A stretch of 64,000 nt of DNA from Lysinibacillus fusiformis (GTDB lineage Bacteria; Bacillota; Bacilli; Bacillales_A; Planococcaceae). A program made the position numbers and the translations under genes. Numbering within the stretch: position 1 is the first letter of the stretch; each line of letters opens with the position of its first letter. The notes beneath the pieces are model-generated. The model was not told the DNA's origin, did not search any database, and saw nothing but the letters and a program-made list of their open reading frames with translations. Shown here piece by piece: positions 18,141-26,861 of this stretch. The stretch is taken from assembly GCA_030027265.1 (NCBI GenBank), contig JASENG010000009.1:1-64000 (forward strand), in the 5' to 3' direction.

Positions 18141-19218
18141 GGGGACTCTTCCTTTTCTTGGATAGTTTAATTAGTAATGCAATACAAAGAGTGATAAAGA
18201 CACCAAGAATGCAAGAAATACTATAATAATAATTGCTTAAAAAAAATAAATAATCTTCATTTGATATAGGTGCTAAAATGATTAAAAAGTATAGGATGCA
18301 AATAAATACTTGGATTTGGATGCGAGCCTTTTTCTTTTTGATGTTAAAAACCTCTGTGATTAAATATAAAATTATTGCCAAGTGTATAAAACTCCCAGAT
18401 GTCCATTGATAAATCGAAAGAAAATCGAGATGATTAAAATAGGACCCAATTCCAAAAATTCTCCATTGGAAAAAGGAGGGGTATCTAATCCTTGATGCTT
18501 CCTCTACCCCAAATATTGCTATAGTACCGATTAGTGGGCCAACCGTCAAAATCGACAAAAATGTAATTAAAATTACCAAATGCCTAAATTTTAGTTTCTG
18601 TTTAACTTGGTGTTGAAGAATAATTATGATAAATATTTCAATCATTGAACTAAAAACAATGAAAGCACCATGAAAAACCTCCTGCCATCCGTTTTCTACA
18701 AGTACTGGAGTAAGAAGTTTATAAACTTTATCGGGAATCGTTCCAAGAGCTACAAATATACCAAACAGTATAACAATTGGAAGCAAGACGCCTGCACAAA
18801 TAGCGATTACATTAAGTCTTCCGTAAGAAATGTAAAGGGAGCAAGCAAGCAATAACAGAATGATAAAAAATGTTGGAGTATTAAATAAAAAGGTTTCTTC
18901 AGTCCACATAACAGTTTCTTTTAATGTAATCCAACCGGTAATGAGGAGATAAATAACTATTAAAATGGCTATAAGTTTACTTAGCTGTTGAGAATAAGTG
19001 GATGATAACCATTCAAATAATGAGACAGTTTGAAAATTCCTTGATACGTATAGCAATAATAATGAAAAGACAAGTGCGAATGCATAACCGACGATTACGC
19101 TAATCCATGCATCCCGGCCTGAAGTGTCAATTAATATAGGTGTGACGATTACATGATTTTTCAACCCAGTACTTAACAGGATAATAGCGAAAAGCTGTGA
19201 TATACTGATCTTTTTCAT
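18127..19218 (-). CDS. Spore germination protein, GerB family (permease-like B subunit)
   Basis: B subunit of the germinant receptor, a ten-helix APC-superfamily spore permease that binds the germinant in relatives. The 363-residue protein is hydrophobic throughout, starts ISISQLFAIILLSTGLKNHVIV, and has the family-typical GRDAWISVIVGYAF segment. RBS AGGAGG is 5 bp before the ATG. It is the first gene, giving operon order B-A-C rather than the commoner A-B-C. Confidence 0.92.
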   Translation of the reverse strand: MKKISISQLFAIILLSTGLKNHVIVTPILIDTSGRDAWISVIVGYAFALVFSLLLLYVSRNFQTVSLFEWLSSTYSQQLSKLIAILIVIYLLITGWITLKETVMWTEETFLFNTPTFFIILLLLACSLYISYGRLNVIAICAGVLLPIVILFGIFVALGTIPDKVYKLLTPVLVENGWQEVFHGAFIVFSSMIEIFIIIILQHQVKQKLKFRHLVILITFLSILTVGPLIGTIAIFGVEEASRIRYPSFFQWRIFGIGSYFNHLDFLSIYQWTSGSFIHLAIILYLITEVFNIKKKKARIQIQVFICILYFLIILAPISNEDYLFFLSNYYYSISCILGVFITLCIALLIKLSKKRKSPHAEK

Positions 19219-19577
19219 TACTATCCTCCTGTAAAGTTCAATTTACTGTGCTACTACTATCGCCATTTTTGCTGTATTTTAAAAGTATTGAAAACGCAAG
19301 TTCTCTTTGAGTACATTTCAGGTTGTGGATAAGAATCTTTGGGGAATTTGCCATGACACTTTACAGAGCATATTGTGTACGATCTGTTTAGCGTATTCCA
19401 ATGGAGGCTGACCGATAGTCAATGAAACAAAAATTTGCCTGTTATAGTGCAACATTATGTTAAATGATATAAATTCAAATTGTGTATAGGAGAGTATTCC
19501 CATCGGCAGGAAAGTGAATATTAAGAATACATGGTGATATGCAAATGCAGATCTTTTGAAGATATAAAATAGAATAA
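19219..19577. other. Intergenic stretch upstream of the ger operon
   Basis: About 360 bp with no supportable gene. It must contain the divergent ger promoter; no clean SigG or SigA match was found by eye. Confidence 0.4.
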
Positions 19578-19853
19578 AACGTAAAACGTAAATTCAAGCA
19601 ACGGAGGGTATTTGGAATAAGTATTCTTCGTTTTTCTTGTGCAAAAAATGAATTTCGCAAAGAGGATATTTCTCAAAAGTTTGACGAAGATAAGAAAAAT
19701 ATATCAAATGAAATTGGGACAATAATTATTAAAATAACTAAATTAAATTCAAAAATTCCCGTTTGTTATAAAGTGCAAGATGGAGTTTTAAATATTCATA
19801 TCAGGGAAAATAAAGTGCTGGAAAATACATCGAAAGCTTTGGTTAATTCTTGA
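19578..19853 (+). pseudogene. Open frame without a normal start codon
   Basis: A 92-codon frame is open from the stop at 19575 to the TGA at 19851, with coding-like composition in its second half (for example FDEDKKNISNEIGTIIIKIT). It contains no ATG, GTG or TTG start in a good context; a GGAGGG (19602-19607) is followed 8 bp later by ATA. It is probably the 3' remnant of a decayed gene. No family recognised. Confidence 0.35.
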
Positions 19854-19922
19854 AAAGGGAAACTTTATTGAAAGGCACGGACGCAAAACTGCGGGTCTAA
19901 GGGATTCACTGGGCGCGTTGAT
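19848..19922 (+). ncRNA. c-di-GMP-I riboswitch (GEMM)
   Basis: Between the remnant and the diguanylate cyclase gene lie the GEMM-I hallmarks: a GAAA tetraloop region (TTATTGAAAGGCAC), the invariant GGACGCAAAAC linker, and the receptor-side GCGGGTCTAAGGG, then a stem-loop through GGGCGCG. The RBS GAAGGAG at 19927 follows directly, so the switch may act on translation initiation or through a short expression platform. Identification is by motif order; a covariance search would confirm. Confidence 0.78.
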
Positions 19923-19942
19923 TTTCGAAGGAGAAAATAGAA

Positions 19943-22243
19943 ATGAATAAGAGGAATGTTAGAAGAGTTGAAAGATTTAAAAACGTATTTGACTATTATA
20001 CTGTACCGCTAAAAATTACTCTTTTATATGCTGTTTTAAGTTGTATTTGGATCTTTTTTTCTAATCAAATATTGAAGGTGCTGTTTGATGATACGACTTT
20101 AATGAACTTCATATCCGTTTTGAAAAAATACTTTTATGTGATGATTTCATCTATATTGTTATTTGCACTGATTTCACGAGGATATTTTCGGGATAGAAAG
20201 CAAAACGAACTTGCATTGGGTAAAAGTGAAGAAGCATTGAAAGCATCTATAAAAGAACTGGCGGATGTCCAAAAAGCTTTGGATGAATCTTCAATCATTG
20301 CTATTACTGATAGGCGGGGCATCATCCATTTTGTAAACGACAAATTTTGCGAGATTTCTCAATATACCAGGGAAGAGCTCCTTGGACAAGACCACCGCAT
20401 TTTAAATTCAGGCTATCATTCAAAGGAATTTTTTAAAGAGATGTGGAGAACGATTGGGACTGGGAATACCTGGCGAGGAGAGGTGCGTAATAGGGCTAAG
20501 GACGGCAGTTATTATTGGGTTGCGACTACTATTGTCCCGTTTTTAAACGACAAAGGAAAACCTTATCAATATGTAGCAATTCGAAATGATATTACAGAGA
20601 AAAAGCTTGCTGAGGACTCTTTAAAAGAGAGTGAAGAGCGCTATCGAAAGGTTGTGGAGCGTTCGCCGCTTGGAATTGTCGTTCATCAAGATGGGAAAAT
20701 TATTTTTGCTAATAATTCCGCAAGAAGAATCATGAAAGTGGACGATGCAAATGGTAAACCCATTTTATCCTTTGTTCATGAGGATTATAAAGAAGTTTCA
20801 AAGGAACGGATGTTAAATTCATCAATAGGCAGTGAAGTCCCCTTCGAAGAGATGAGATTGGTTCGTAGTGATGGAAGTGTTATAGATGCTATCGTTGGTG
20901 GTGTATTTTTTAATGATGGAGGAAAACTCTCTGCCATGACGATGATTCGGGATATAACGGAAAGTAAACGAATCGAAAATGAGTTAAAGGAAAGTGAAGA
21001 AAGGTACGGGCGGCTCGCGGATCTTTCTCCAGAGGCAATTATTATTCATAGCAAGGGATTGATTCGGTATGCTAATCCAGCTTGCATTAAGCTCCTGGGT
21101 GCATCAACGTTAAAGGAGTTGCTTGATCAGCCGATTGAAAAATTTTCCCCTCCACAATATGTGGAGTCCGTTAATGAGCGAATAGATCGGATGAAAGATA
21201 TTGGGGTGAAAATTGATCCTTTTGAAGAGAAAATAATTAGCTTGGATGGAAATGTTATAGATGTTGAAGTTACCGGCACTACTATTAATCATGAAGGAGA
21301 GCATGCCTTTCTGATGATTTTCCGAGATATTACCAGCAGGAAAAAAGCTGAGGAAGCACTGCAGAAAAGTGAAGAACAATATCGATTAATTGCAGAAAAT
21401 ATGACGGATCTTGTAAGGGTGGTAGATCCAAATGGAGCTGTGATTTATGCTTCGCCATCGCATGAACATGTATTAGGATATACTCCCGAAGAAATTGAAG
21501 GTTATTCAGTATTTGAAATGATTCACCCAGATGACATTGAGAAAATGCAGACTCGATTTCAGGAAGCAATCGCGGAAAAGGAAGATCATACTGCCGACTT
21601 TCGCATAAAACACGCGAAAGGGTATTGGGTTTGGATTGAAGCCCATGCAAAATTCATATTAGATGAACAAGGCCGTATCCTTAGACTTCAAATGGTAGGC
21701 CGAGATATTACAGAGAGAAAAACGCTTGAAGAAAAGTTAAGCAAAATGGCGTTCTATGATTCCTTAACAGGAATTCCAAATCGCAGGCTCTTCCGAGAAA
21801 AACTAATACAGGCCATAAAAGAGGCGGATCGGTATGACCGAAAGTTTGCGCTACTTTATATGGATATTGATAAATTTAAACAAATCAATGATACATTAGG
21901 GCATGATGCAGGAGATGACCTATTAAAGCAATTTGCAGAGAAAGTGCAAAACTGTCTTCGTGAAAGCGATACCCTTGCCAGACAAGGTGGAGATGAATTC
22001 ACCATCCTGCTTTCGGAAATCAAAGAAGAAAAGGATGCGCTATTGATCGCTGAACGAATTCACGCTTCTCTTCAGGAACCATGGATGATCAATAATGAAG
22101 AATTATTTACAACATCAAGTATAGGAGTCGCCTATTACCATAAAGAAGGAACCTCCTTTGGCGAACTGATGAAGCAAGCAGATACCGCAATGTATGCCGC
22201 CAAACAATCAGGAAGAAACAATATTAAAGTGTATAGGGCGTAA
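19943..22243 (+). CDS. Membrane-anchored multi-PAS diguanylate cyclase (GGDEF)
   Basis: Predicted to make c-di-GMP from two GTP. The 766-residue protein has two transmembrane helices (about 22-45 and 58-80), four PAS/PAC modules (about 105-215, 225-340, 350-465, 475-595; each ends with a RDITE/RDITSRK-like PAC linker), and a C-terminal GGDEF domain with intact GGDEF after RESDTLARQ; the RESD upstream is an RxxD inhibitory I-site. There is no EAL domain. RBS AAGGAG. A c-di-GMP riboswitch in its leader suggests product feedback. Sensory ligand of the PAS domains is unknown. Confidence 0.92.
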   Translation: MNKRNVRRVERFKNVFDYYTVPLKITLLYAVLSCIWIFFSNQILKVLFDDTTLMNFISVLKKYFYVMISSILLFALISRGYFRDRKQNELALGKSEEALKASIKELADVQKALDESSIIAITDRRGIIHFVNDKFCEISQYTREELLGQDHRILNSGYHSKEFFKEMWRTIGTGNTWRGEVRNRAKDGSYYWVATTIVPFLNDKGKPYQYVAIRNDITEKKLAEDSLKESEERYRKVVERSPLGIVVHQDGKIIFANNSARRIMKVDDANGKPILSFVHEDYKEVSKERMLNSSIGSEVPFEEMRLVRSDGSVIDAIVGGVFFNDGGKLSAMTMIRDITESKRIENELKESEERYGRLADLSPEAIIIHSKGLIRYANPACIKLLGASTLKELLDQPIEKFSPPQYVESVNERIDRMKDIGVKIDPFEEKIISLDGNVIDVEVTGTTINHEGEHAFLMIFRDITSRKKAEEALQKSEEQYRLIAENMTDLVRVVDPNGAVIYASPSHEHVLGYTPEEIEGYSVFEMIHPDDIEKMQTRFQEAIAEKEDHTADFRIKHAKGYWVWIEAHAKFILDEQGRILRLQMVGRDITERKTLEEKLSKMAFYDSLTGIPNRRLFREKLIQAIKEADRYDRKFALLYMDIDKFKQINDTLGHDAGDDLLKQFAEKVQNCLRESDTLARQGGDEFTILLSEIKEEKDALLIAERIHASLQEPWMINNEELFTTSSIGVAYYHKEGTSFGELMKQADTAMYAAKQSGRNNIKVYRA

Positions 22244-22358
22244 TCTGAGGCGCAAATCCATACACAATTCCAGAGCAATTCAAGATAGTGCGATGACTAA
22301 GTCCAGAACCCATTATATGGTTGCACCCTTCTAGCCCTTTTGGATATGATTGTACTAA

Positions 22359-22760
22359 ATGGTATTTTGGTTTTGGGAGGGATTTCACATAGAAGAGTTA
22401 AAAGGGTATTTAGACAAAATTGATGACCCGAATCACCGTGAACGAATGGAAGAAATCTTTAGTTGGATATTAGAGAAGTTCCCGAATTTGAAGCCGGAGC
22501 TTAAATGGAACCAGCCTATGTTTACCGATCATGGCACGTTTATTATGGGCTTTTCCACAGCCAAACAGCATTTAAGTGCTACCCCTGAAGAATTTGGTAT
22601 GGCGCACTTTGCTGAGGATATTGCACAAGCTGGTTACAGTGCTACCAAGGGTTTATTCCGCATTAAATGGAATGAGCCGGTAAATTATGAACTGCTTGAG
22701 AAAATGATCAAGTTTAATATTTTGGACAAGGCAGACTGTGCAACTTTTTGGCGGAAATAG
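22359..22760 (+). CDS. DUF1801 (YdhG/YobT-like) protein
   Basis: Small cytosolic protein of the DUF1801 family, some members of which are described as iron-chaperone-like; biochemical role unsettled. Visible family motifs are ELKWNQPMFTDHGTFIMGFS and AHFAEDIAQAGYSATKGLFRIKWNEPVNYELLEKMI. Start choice is uncertain: the ATG at 22359 has no RBS, while a good RBS (GGGAGGG, 22375-22381) precedes an in-frame ATA at 22389 exactly where relatives begin. Either a rare ATA start is used or the normal ATG has been lost. Confidence 0.75.
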   Translation: MVFWFWEGFHIEELKGYLDKIDDPNHRERMEEIFSWILEKFPNLKPELKWNQPMFTDHGTFIMGFSTAKQHLSATPEEFGMAHFAEDIAQAGYSATKGLFRIKWNEPVNYELLEKMIKFNILDKADCATFWRK

Positions 22761-22820
22761 TAAGGTGGACAGGTTTTTAAAGAAGCTGATTCATCGGTGC
22801 ATATATAAACTTTCAAATCA

Positions 22821-22856
22821 AGTTGGTTCCTCAAAAGTCCTGGAGCCAACTTTTTT
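22821..22856 (+). terminator. Terminator after the DUF1801 gene
   Basis: AGTTGGTTCC/GGAGCCAACT stem with an 11-nt loop and six Ts. Confidence 0.85.
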
Positions 22857-22922
22857 AATTGATCTCGATTTAAAACTTTCTATCTAATAGCCTCGTCTAA
22901 TTGTCGAAATGGAGGGGAGAGT

Positions 22923-23474
22923 GTGGAAGAGACAACATGTTCTTCGATGGCAACAGTCAATCATGAAGAGCTGATTGATGAATTAATGGGTACATATGGT
23001 CAGGAAATCCAGCAGCTCGTTTTTGCTTATGTTCATAATGAGACGATAGCAGAGGATTTGACCCAGGAAATTTTCGTGAAATGCTATAAATCATTGGCCT
23101 CCTTTAAAGGGAAATCTTCCATCAAAACATGGCTTTGGCGAATTGCGATTAATCATGCAAAGGATTATTTGAAAAGCTGGTACAGCCAGAGTGTGAAACC
23201 AGCAGATGATTTCAGTTTAATAATAGCGGACGAAAAAGAAAGTATAGAGCAAACAATTATCCAGCAAGATGAAGATGCGCAGCTGGCAGATGCTGTCATG
23301 CAGCTAACGATTAAATATCGAGAGGTAATTTATTTGTTTTACTATGAGGAATGTTCGATTAAAGAAATCGCCGAGGTGCTCGAAGTGAATCAAAACACCG
23401 TTAAGACACGATTACGCAAAAGCAAATCATTGCTAAAAGAAATGCTGGAGGGATCACGATGGAAGAACGACTAA
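22923..23474 (+). CDS. ECF-type sigma factor
   Basis: A 183-residue group 4 sigma factor with region 2 (VFAYVHNETIAEDLTQEIFVKCYKSL, about 33-60; WLWRIAINHAKDYLKS) and region 4 helix-turn-helix (SIKEIAEVLEVNQNTVKTRLRKSKS, about 145-170). The GTG start at 22923 follows GGAGGGGAG. It overlaps the next gene by 16 bp, and no classical ZAS anti-sigma factor is present; the PadR-like protein that follows is the likely partner. Target promoters are unknown. Confidence 0.88.
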   Translation: MEETTCSSMATVNHEELIDELMGTYGQEIQQLVFAYVHNETIAEDLTQEIFVKCYKSLASFKGKSSIKTWLWRIAINHAKDYLKSWYSQSVKPADDFSLIIADEKESIEQTIIQQDEDAQLADAVMQLTIKYREVIYLFYYEECSIKEIAEVLEVNQNTVKTRLRKSKSLLKEMLEGSRWKND

Positions 23475-23875
23475 AGGGATTAAAGAAAGCGATGAATAAT
23501 CGTACATTTCGCCAAGTAAAGTTTACGGATGCCCATCGTCAAAAAGTAAACGAACAAATAGAACAACTTCAAGACGAAGACCTTTGGAGAGTAATTCTTT
23601 CGTTTCTAACCCAAGAAAAGACTGGCCTTGAATTGACTCAATTACTCCATATAAGAGGTGTAAAAAGCATCATCAATAATGAGGGAGTTGTTTATACAAC
23701 CTTGCATGCGCAGGAGCAGCAAGGAAACCTGGAATCTTATTGGACGGTAGAAGAGGAAAAATACTACAAATTAACTAAAAGAGGTTTGAAGATTTTACAA
23801 AAACAACAGCTGCAGGAAAGTCGGGGGAATTCATTACAACAGTTATTCAATGAGGTGACGCCAAATGAAAATTAG
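23459..23875 (+). CDS. PadR-like protein with N-terminal extension, partner of the ECF sigma factor
   Basis: The 138-residue protein has an N-terminal segment (MNNRTFRQVKFTDAHRQKVN, about residues 12-31) of the kind seen in sigma-associated regulators, then a winged-helix PadR-like domain (ELTQLLHIRGVKSIINNEGVVYTTLHAQEQQGNLESYW, ending KYYKLTKRGLKILQ). PadR proteins normally repress membrane-stress genes. It starts inside the sigma gene and ends inside the FtsW-like gene, so the three are translationally coupled. Whether it acts as an anti-sigma factor or as a DNA-binding repressor is not clear. Confidence 0.72.
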   Translation: MEERLKGLKKAMNNRTFRQVKFTDAHRQKVNEQIEQLQDEDLWRVILSFLTQEKTGLELTQLLHIRGVKSIINNEGVVYTTLHAQEQQGNLESYWTVEEEKYYKLTKRGLKILQKQQLQESRGNSLQQLFNEVTPNEN

Positions 23876-25208
23876 TCACTTTATAGATACCGTAACGAGT
23901 CAGATCCAATCGAGAGAAGCAAAGGAATATGTGAAGGCAGAGCTGAGCCAACATGTACAGCAGTCCAAACAATCCTGGGTGCAAAGAGGATATAGTGAAA
24001 TAGAAGCTGAGGAAAAAGCGGTTCGTGAGATGGGAAGCCCTATATCTCTTGGAAAGTCTCTAAATAAATTGCATAAACCAAAAGTCGATTGGCTGCTTAT
24101 TTCCTTGTTAGCAGGTATATTGTTGCTTAGCTTTCTACCGATTATGGCTGTGAATCAAGGAAAGTATTTAGAGTTCTTCAATTTAAATCTAATAACTATG
24201 ATACGAAATAAAGTGATTTTTATCATTATGGGGTTTCTTTTTGCGATTTGTATGATGTACATTGATTACCGAATACTAAAAAGGTTCGGCTATCTGTTTT
24301 ATGCAGCGGGGGCAGGATTAATTATTTCGCTTTGTAAATTTTCAAATAAGCTTATCGAAGGTGAATCAATGATTGAGATAGGCGCATTTGATATTCAAAG
24401 TTGGATGGCGATTCCATTATTTTTAATAGCATGGGCTTCATTTTTTAGTACAGCAACCTTCAAGTTATGGCAAGGTATTGGCCTATTTGGAGTTTCGGTA
24501 CTTCTCTTCTTGCAGCTTGCTAATCTGCCTATGCTATATATTTATATTGCGCTAGTAGGTGTTCTCTTCCTGCAAAGTCGATTTACTCGTAAAGAGAAAA
24601 TACTAGTAGTTTGTGCAGCTATTCTTTTAGTGGGTGGAATAATTGTTAGCTCTGTCGTTTCTTATTTAAAAGGTTATATCGCACCATATCAAATCGACCG
24701 AATATTAGGGTTTATTAATCCTGAAAAGTATCCGACGGGCAGTGGGTATCTATATCTGACGCTAAAAAAGGCATTAGAAAATGCAAGGTTCTTTGGTGCG
24801 GAAAATATAGACTTTCTTGCAGAAGCACATACAACTCTTGTATTCGGAAACTTAATTCAAACATTTGGATATGCAATGGGAATAGTAATATTTATGATAT
24901 TAGCAGCTTTCCTTGCACGATTTTTGCTGATTTCACGATCCATAAAAGACGCCTTTGGAAAGTTGCTTATCATAGGATGTGTAACGATTTTTGCTGCTCA
25001 ATTCCTTTATAGTGTTGGGATGACCTTTGGATTACTGCCTCTCAGCTCAATCCCCTTGCCATTTATGAGTTACGGACTAATGCCGACGGTTCTGAATGCA
25101 TTTCTTGTGGGAATGGTTTTGAGTGTTTATCGAAGAAAGCATTTGATCCGAAACACGGTGGGTTATCAGGAGGTTCCTCTAGAAGATACGAAGAAAGCAA
25201 ATCAATAA
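23865..25208 (+). CDS. FtsW/RodA/SpoVE-family membrane protein with permease-prefix domain
   Basis: The 447-residue protein starts with a soluble permease-prefix domain (about 1-75: EYVKAELSQHVQQSKQSWVQRGYSEIEAEEKAVREMGSPI) fused to a polytopic SEDS-type membrane domain of about ten helices with the SEDS-like PSTSTGYLYL-related region (YPTGSGYLYLTLKKAL) and the C-terminal GLLPLSSIPLPFMSYG motif that matches the family GLLPvtGipLPfiSyG. It could therefore be a glycan polymerase or a divergent relative. Third gene of an ECF-sigma operon, which points to an envelope-stress role. Confidence 0.83.
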   Translation: MKISHFIDTVTSQIQSREAKEYVKAELSQHVQQSKQSWVQRGYSEIEAEEKAVREMGSPISLGKSLNKLHKPKVDWLLISLLAGILLLSFLPIMAVNQGKYLEFFNLNLITMIRNKVIFIIMGFLFAICMMYIDYRILKRFGYLFYAAGAGLIISLCKFSNKLIEGESMIEIGAFDIQSWMAIPLFLIAWASFFSTATFKLWQGIGLFGVSVLLFLQLANLPMLYIYIALVGVLFLQSRFTRKEKILVVCAAILLVGGIIVSSVVSYLKGYIAPYQIDRILGFINPEKYPTGSGYLYLTLKKALENARFFGAENIDFLAEAHTTLVFGNLIQTFGYAMGIVIFMILAAFLARFLLISRSIKDAFGKLLIIGCVTIFAAQFLYSVGMTFGLLPLSSIPLPFMSYGLMPTVLNAFLVGMVLSVYRRKHLIRNTVGYQEVPLEDTKKANQ

Positions 25209-25228
25209 TCGGTAGATAAATTCCAATG

Positions 25229-25272
25229 AAAAGCACTGCTAAACTCCGACACTTGTTTAGCAGTGCTTTTTC
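25229..25272. terminator. Bidirectional terminator between the FtsW-like gene and mntH
   Basis: AAAAGCACTGCTAAAC/GTTTAGCAGTGCTTTT perfect 16-bp stem, with a T-run on both strands, between convergent genes. Confidence 0.93.
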
Positions 25273-25275
25273 AAT

Positions 25276-26553
25276 TTAGGCAAAAATAGTTTGGTATAGC
25301 AAGAAAAGATTTAAACAAATAATTAAAACGGCAATACTCCATGCTGTTACTGTTGTAATTTTACGGTTAACCAAAGATCCCATGAGCTTTTTATTACTTG
25401 TAAAAATAATCAAAGGAATGAGTGCAAAGGCGATCCCAAATGATAAAATAACTTGGCTCATAACAAGAGCCTTCGAAACATTTACTCCAAGTAAAATAAT
25501 CACAAGTGGGGGAACCATTGTAATGACTCGTCTTAAATAAATCGGTATTCTCATCTTAATGTAACCCTGCATAACAATGTCTCCAGTCATTGTACCAACG
25601 GAGGAGCTTGATAACCCGGCCGATAACAGACCGACACCGAATAATATTGCAGCAGTGGGCCCTAATAATGACTCGAATTGGTTGAAAGCCACTTCTAGAT
25701 CGTCAACTTGCAGCCCTGCTTTATTAAAGAGAGCAGCAGCAACAATTAACATACTTGCGTTGATTCCTCCAGCGATAACCATAGCGATAATGACATCTAT
25801 GACTTCGAATTTGAAGATTTTTTTTCGCTCATTTTCATCTTTACCAAGAATTCTTTTATTTGTAAGTCCTGAATGTAAATAGATTGCATGTGGCATAACT
25901 GTAGCCCCTAACATCCCTGCAGATAAAAGAATACTATCTACTCCTTCGAATGATGGAGTGAAAAGGCCCTCTAAAATCAGTCCAGCGTCAGGTTGAGCGT
26001 AAAACACCTGAATCCCGAACGCAATAACAACAATAAAAATCATGGCTGTAATTATCGCCTCTAATGGACGCACACCTCGTCTTTGCAATTCTAGAATAGC
26101 AAATGATCCGACAGCCGCAATGAGAGCGGCAGCAATCATGGGGATATTAAAAATTAAATAAAGCCCCAGGGCAGCTCCTATAAATTCAGCTAAGTCTGTC
26201 GCCATAATAACTAATTCCGCTTGTATCCATAGAAATACGGAAGTTTTCTTAGAAAAATGATCACGACTAATTTCAGGTAAATTTCTGCCAGTGGCAATTC
26301 CTAGTTTTGCAGACATCGATTGTATTAATACCGCCATTAGGTTAGAGGCCAGGATGACCCATAATAATTTATATCCAAATGCTGATCCTGCAGAAATATT
26401 TGTAGCGTAGTTGCCTGGATCAATATAAGCTACTGCGGCGATGAAAGCGGGACCTAAAAATGGCAAGAGCTGCTTTAATCCACGAGATTCTCCTTTTAAT
26501 ATCGTATCGGCATTGTCTTGCAGCTTGTTTTGACCAAATTGTTCGGATGCCAT
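25276..26553 (-). CDS. mntH: Nramp-family Mn2+ transporter MntH
   Basis: Proton-coupled manganese importer. The 425-residue, 11-helix protein carries the metal-binding DPGN motif in helix 1 (AYIDPGNYATN, about 43-53) and MPH in helix 6 (TVMPHAIYLHSG), both diagnostic of Nramp transporters. RBS GGGGAGGG. Upstream are a near-consensus promoter and two MntR-like boxes, consistent with repression by Mn-MntR. Ends at a shared terminator. Confidence 0.95.
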   Translation of the reverse strand: MASEQFGQNKLQDNADTILKGESRGLKQLLPFLGPAFIAAVAYIDPGNYATNISAGSAFGYKLLWVILASNLMAVLIQSMSAKLGIATGRNLPEISRDHFSKKTSVFLWIQAELVIMATDLAEFIGAALGLYLIFNIPMIAAALIAAVGSFAILELQRRGVRPLEAIITAMIFIVVIAFGIQVFYAQPDAGLILEGLFTPSFEGVDSILLSAGMLGATVMPHAIYLHSGLTNKRILGKDENERKKIFKFEVIDVIIAMVIAGGINASMLIVAAALFNKAGLQVDDLEVAFNQFESLLGPTAAILFGVGLLSAGLSSSSVGTMTGDIVMQGYIKMRIPIYLRRVITMVPPLVIILLGVNVSKALVMSQVILSFGIAFALIPLIIFTSNKKLMGSLVNRKITTVTAWSIAVLIICLNLFLLYQTIFA

Positions 26554-26612
26554 AAGTATCCCTCCCCATTAAAAGTTTATATAAGTTTTTGCGTGTCTTC
26601 ACTTAACGACAA

Positions 26613-26632
26613 TTTGTTTCCTTAGAGAAACA
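26613..26632 (-). promoter_or_regulatory. MntR box, proximal
   Basis: TTTCCTTAGAGAAA inside this span closely matches the MntR palindrome (TTTGCCTTAAGGAAAC in Bacillus subtilis). It lies between the mntH transcription start and the gene. Confidence 0.68.
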
Positions 26633-26645
26633 TTTGATGTTACCA

Positions 26646-26675
26646 ATTATAATTATGTATTTGCCTTAGTGTCAA
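26646..26675 (-). promoter_or_regulatory. mntH promoter
   Basis: On the minus strand: TTGACA (26675-26670), 18-bp spacer, TATAAT (26651-26646). Both hexamers are perfect SigA consensus. Confidence 0.8.
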
Positions 26676-26677
26676 TA
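26658..26677 (-). promoter_or_regulatory. MntR box, overlapping the promoter
   Basis: TTTGCCTTAGTGTCAA is a second, one-sided MntR-like site (left half TTTGCCTTA perfect) that covers the -35 box and spacer of the mntH promoter. Confidence 0.55.
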
Positions 26678-26861
26678 TTGTTTTTAAAAGTATTGATCAA
26701 AGCGCGTTATTTTCAATACATGCTTTTACTATTCAAAGATGAATATTGTTCGTTGAAGAAGAGACTTCTCACATAATAATAGAAGGAAAGGGTGAAAATA
26801 ATTTATCTTCAATAGGAGAAAATATAGTCTTTTATTTTTGACAAAAGACTGAAAATGCAAC

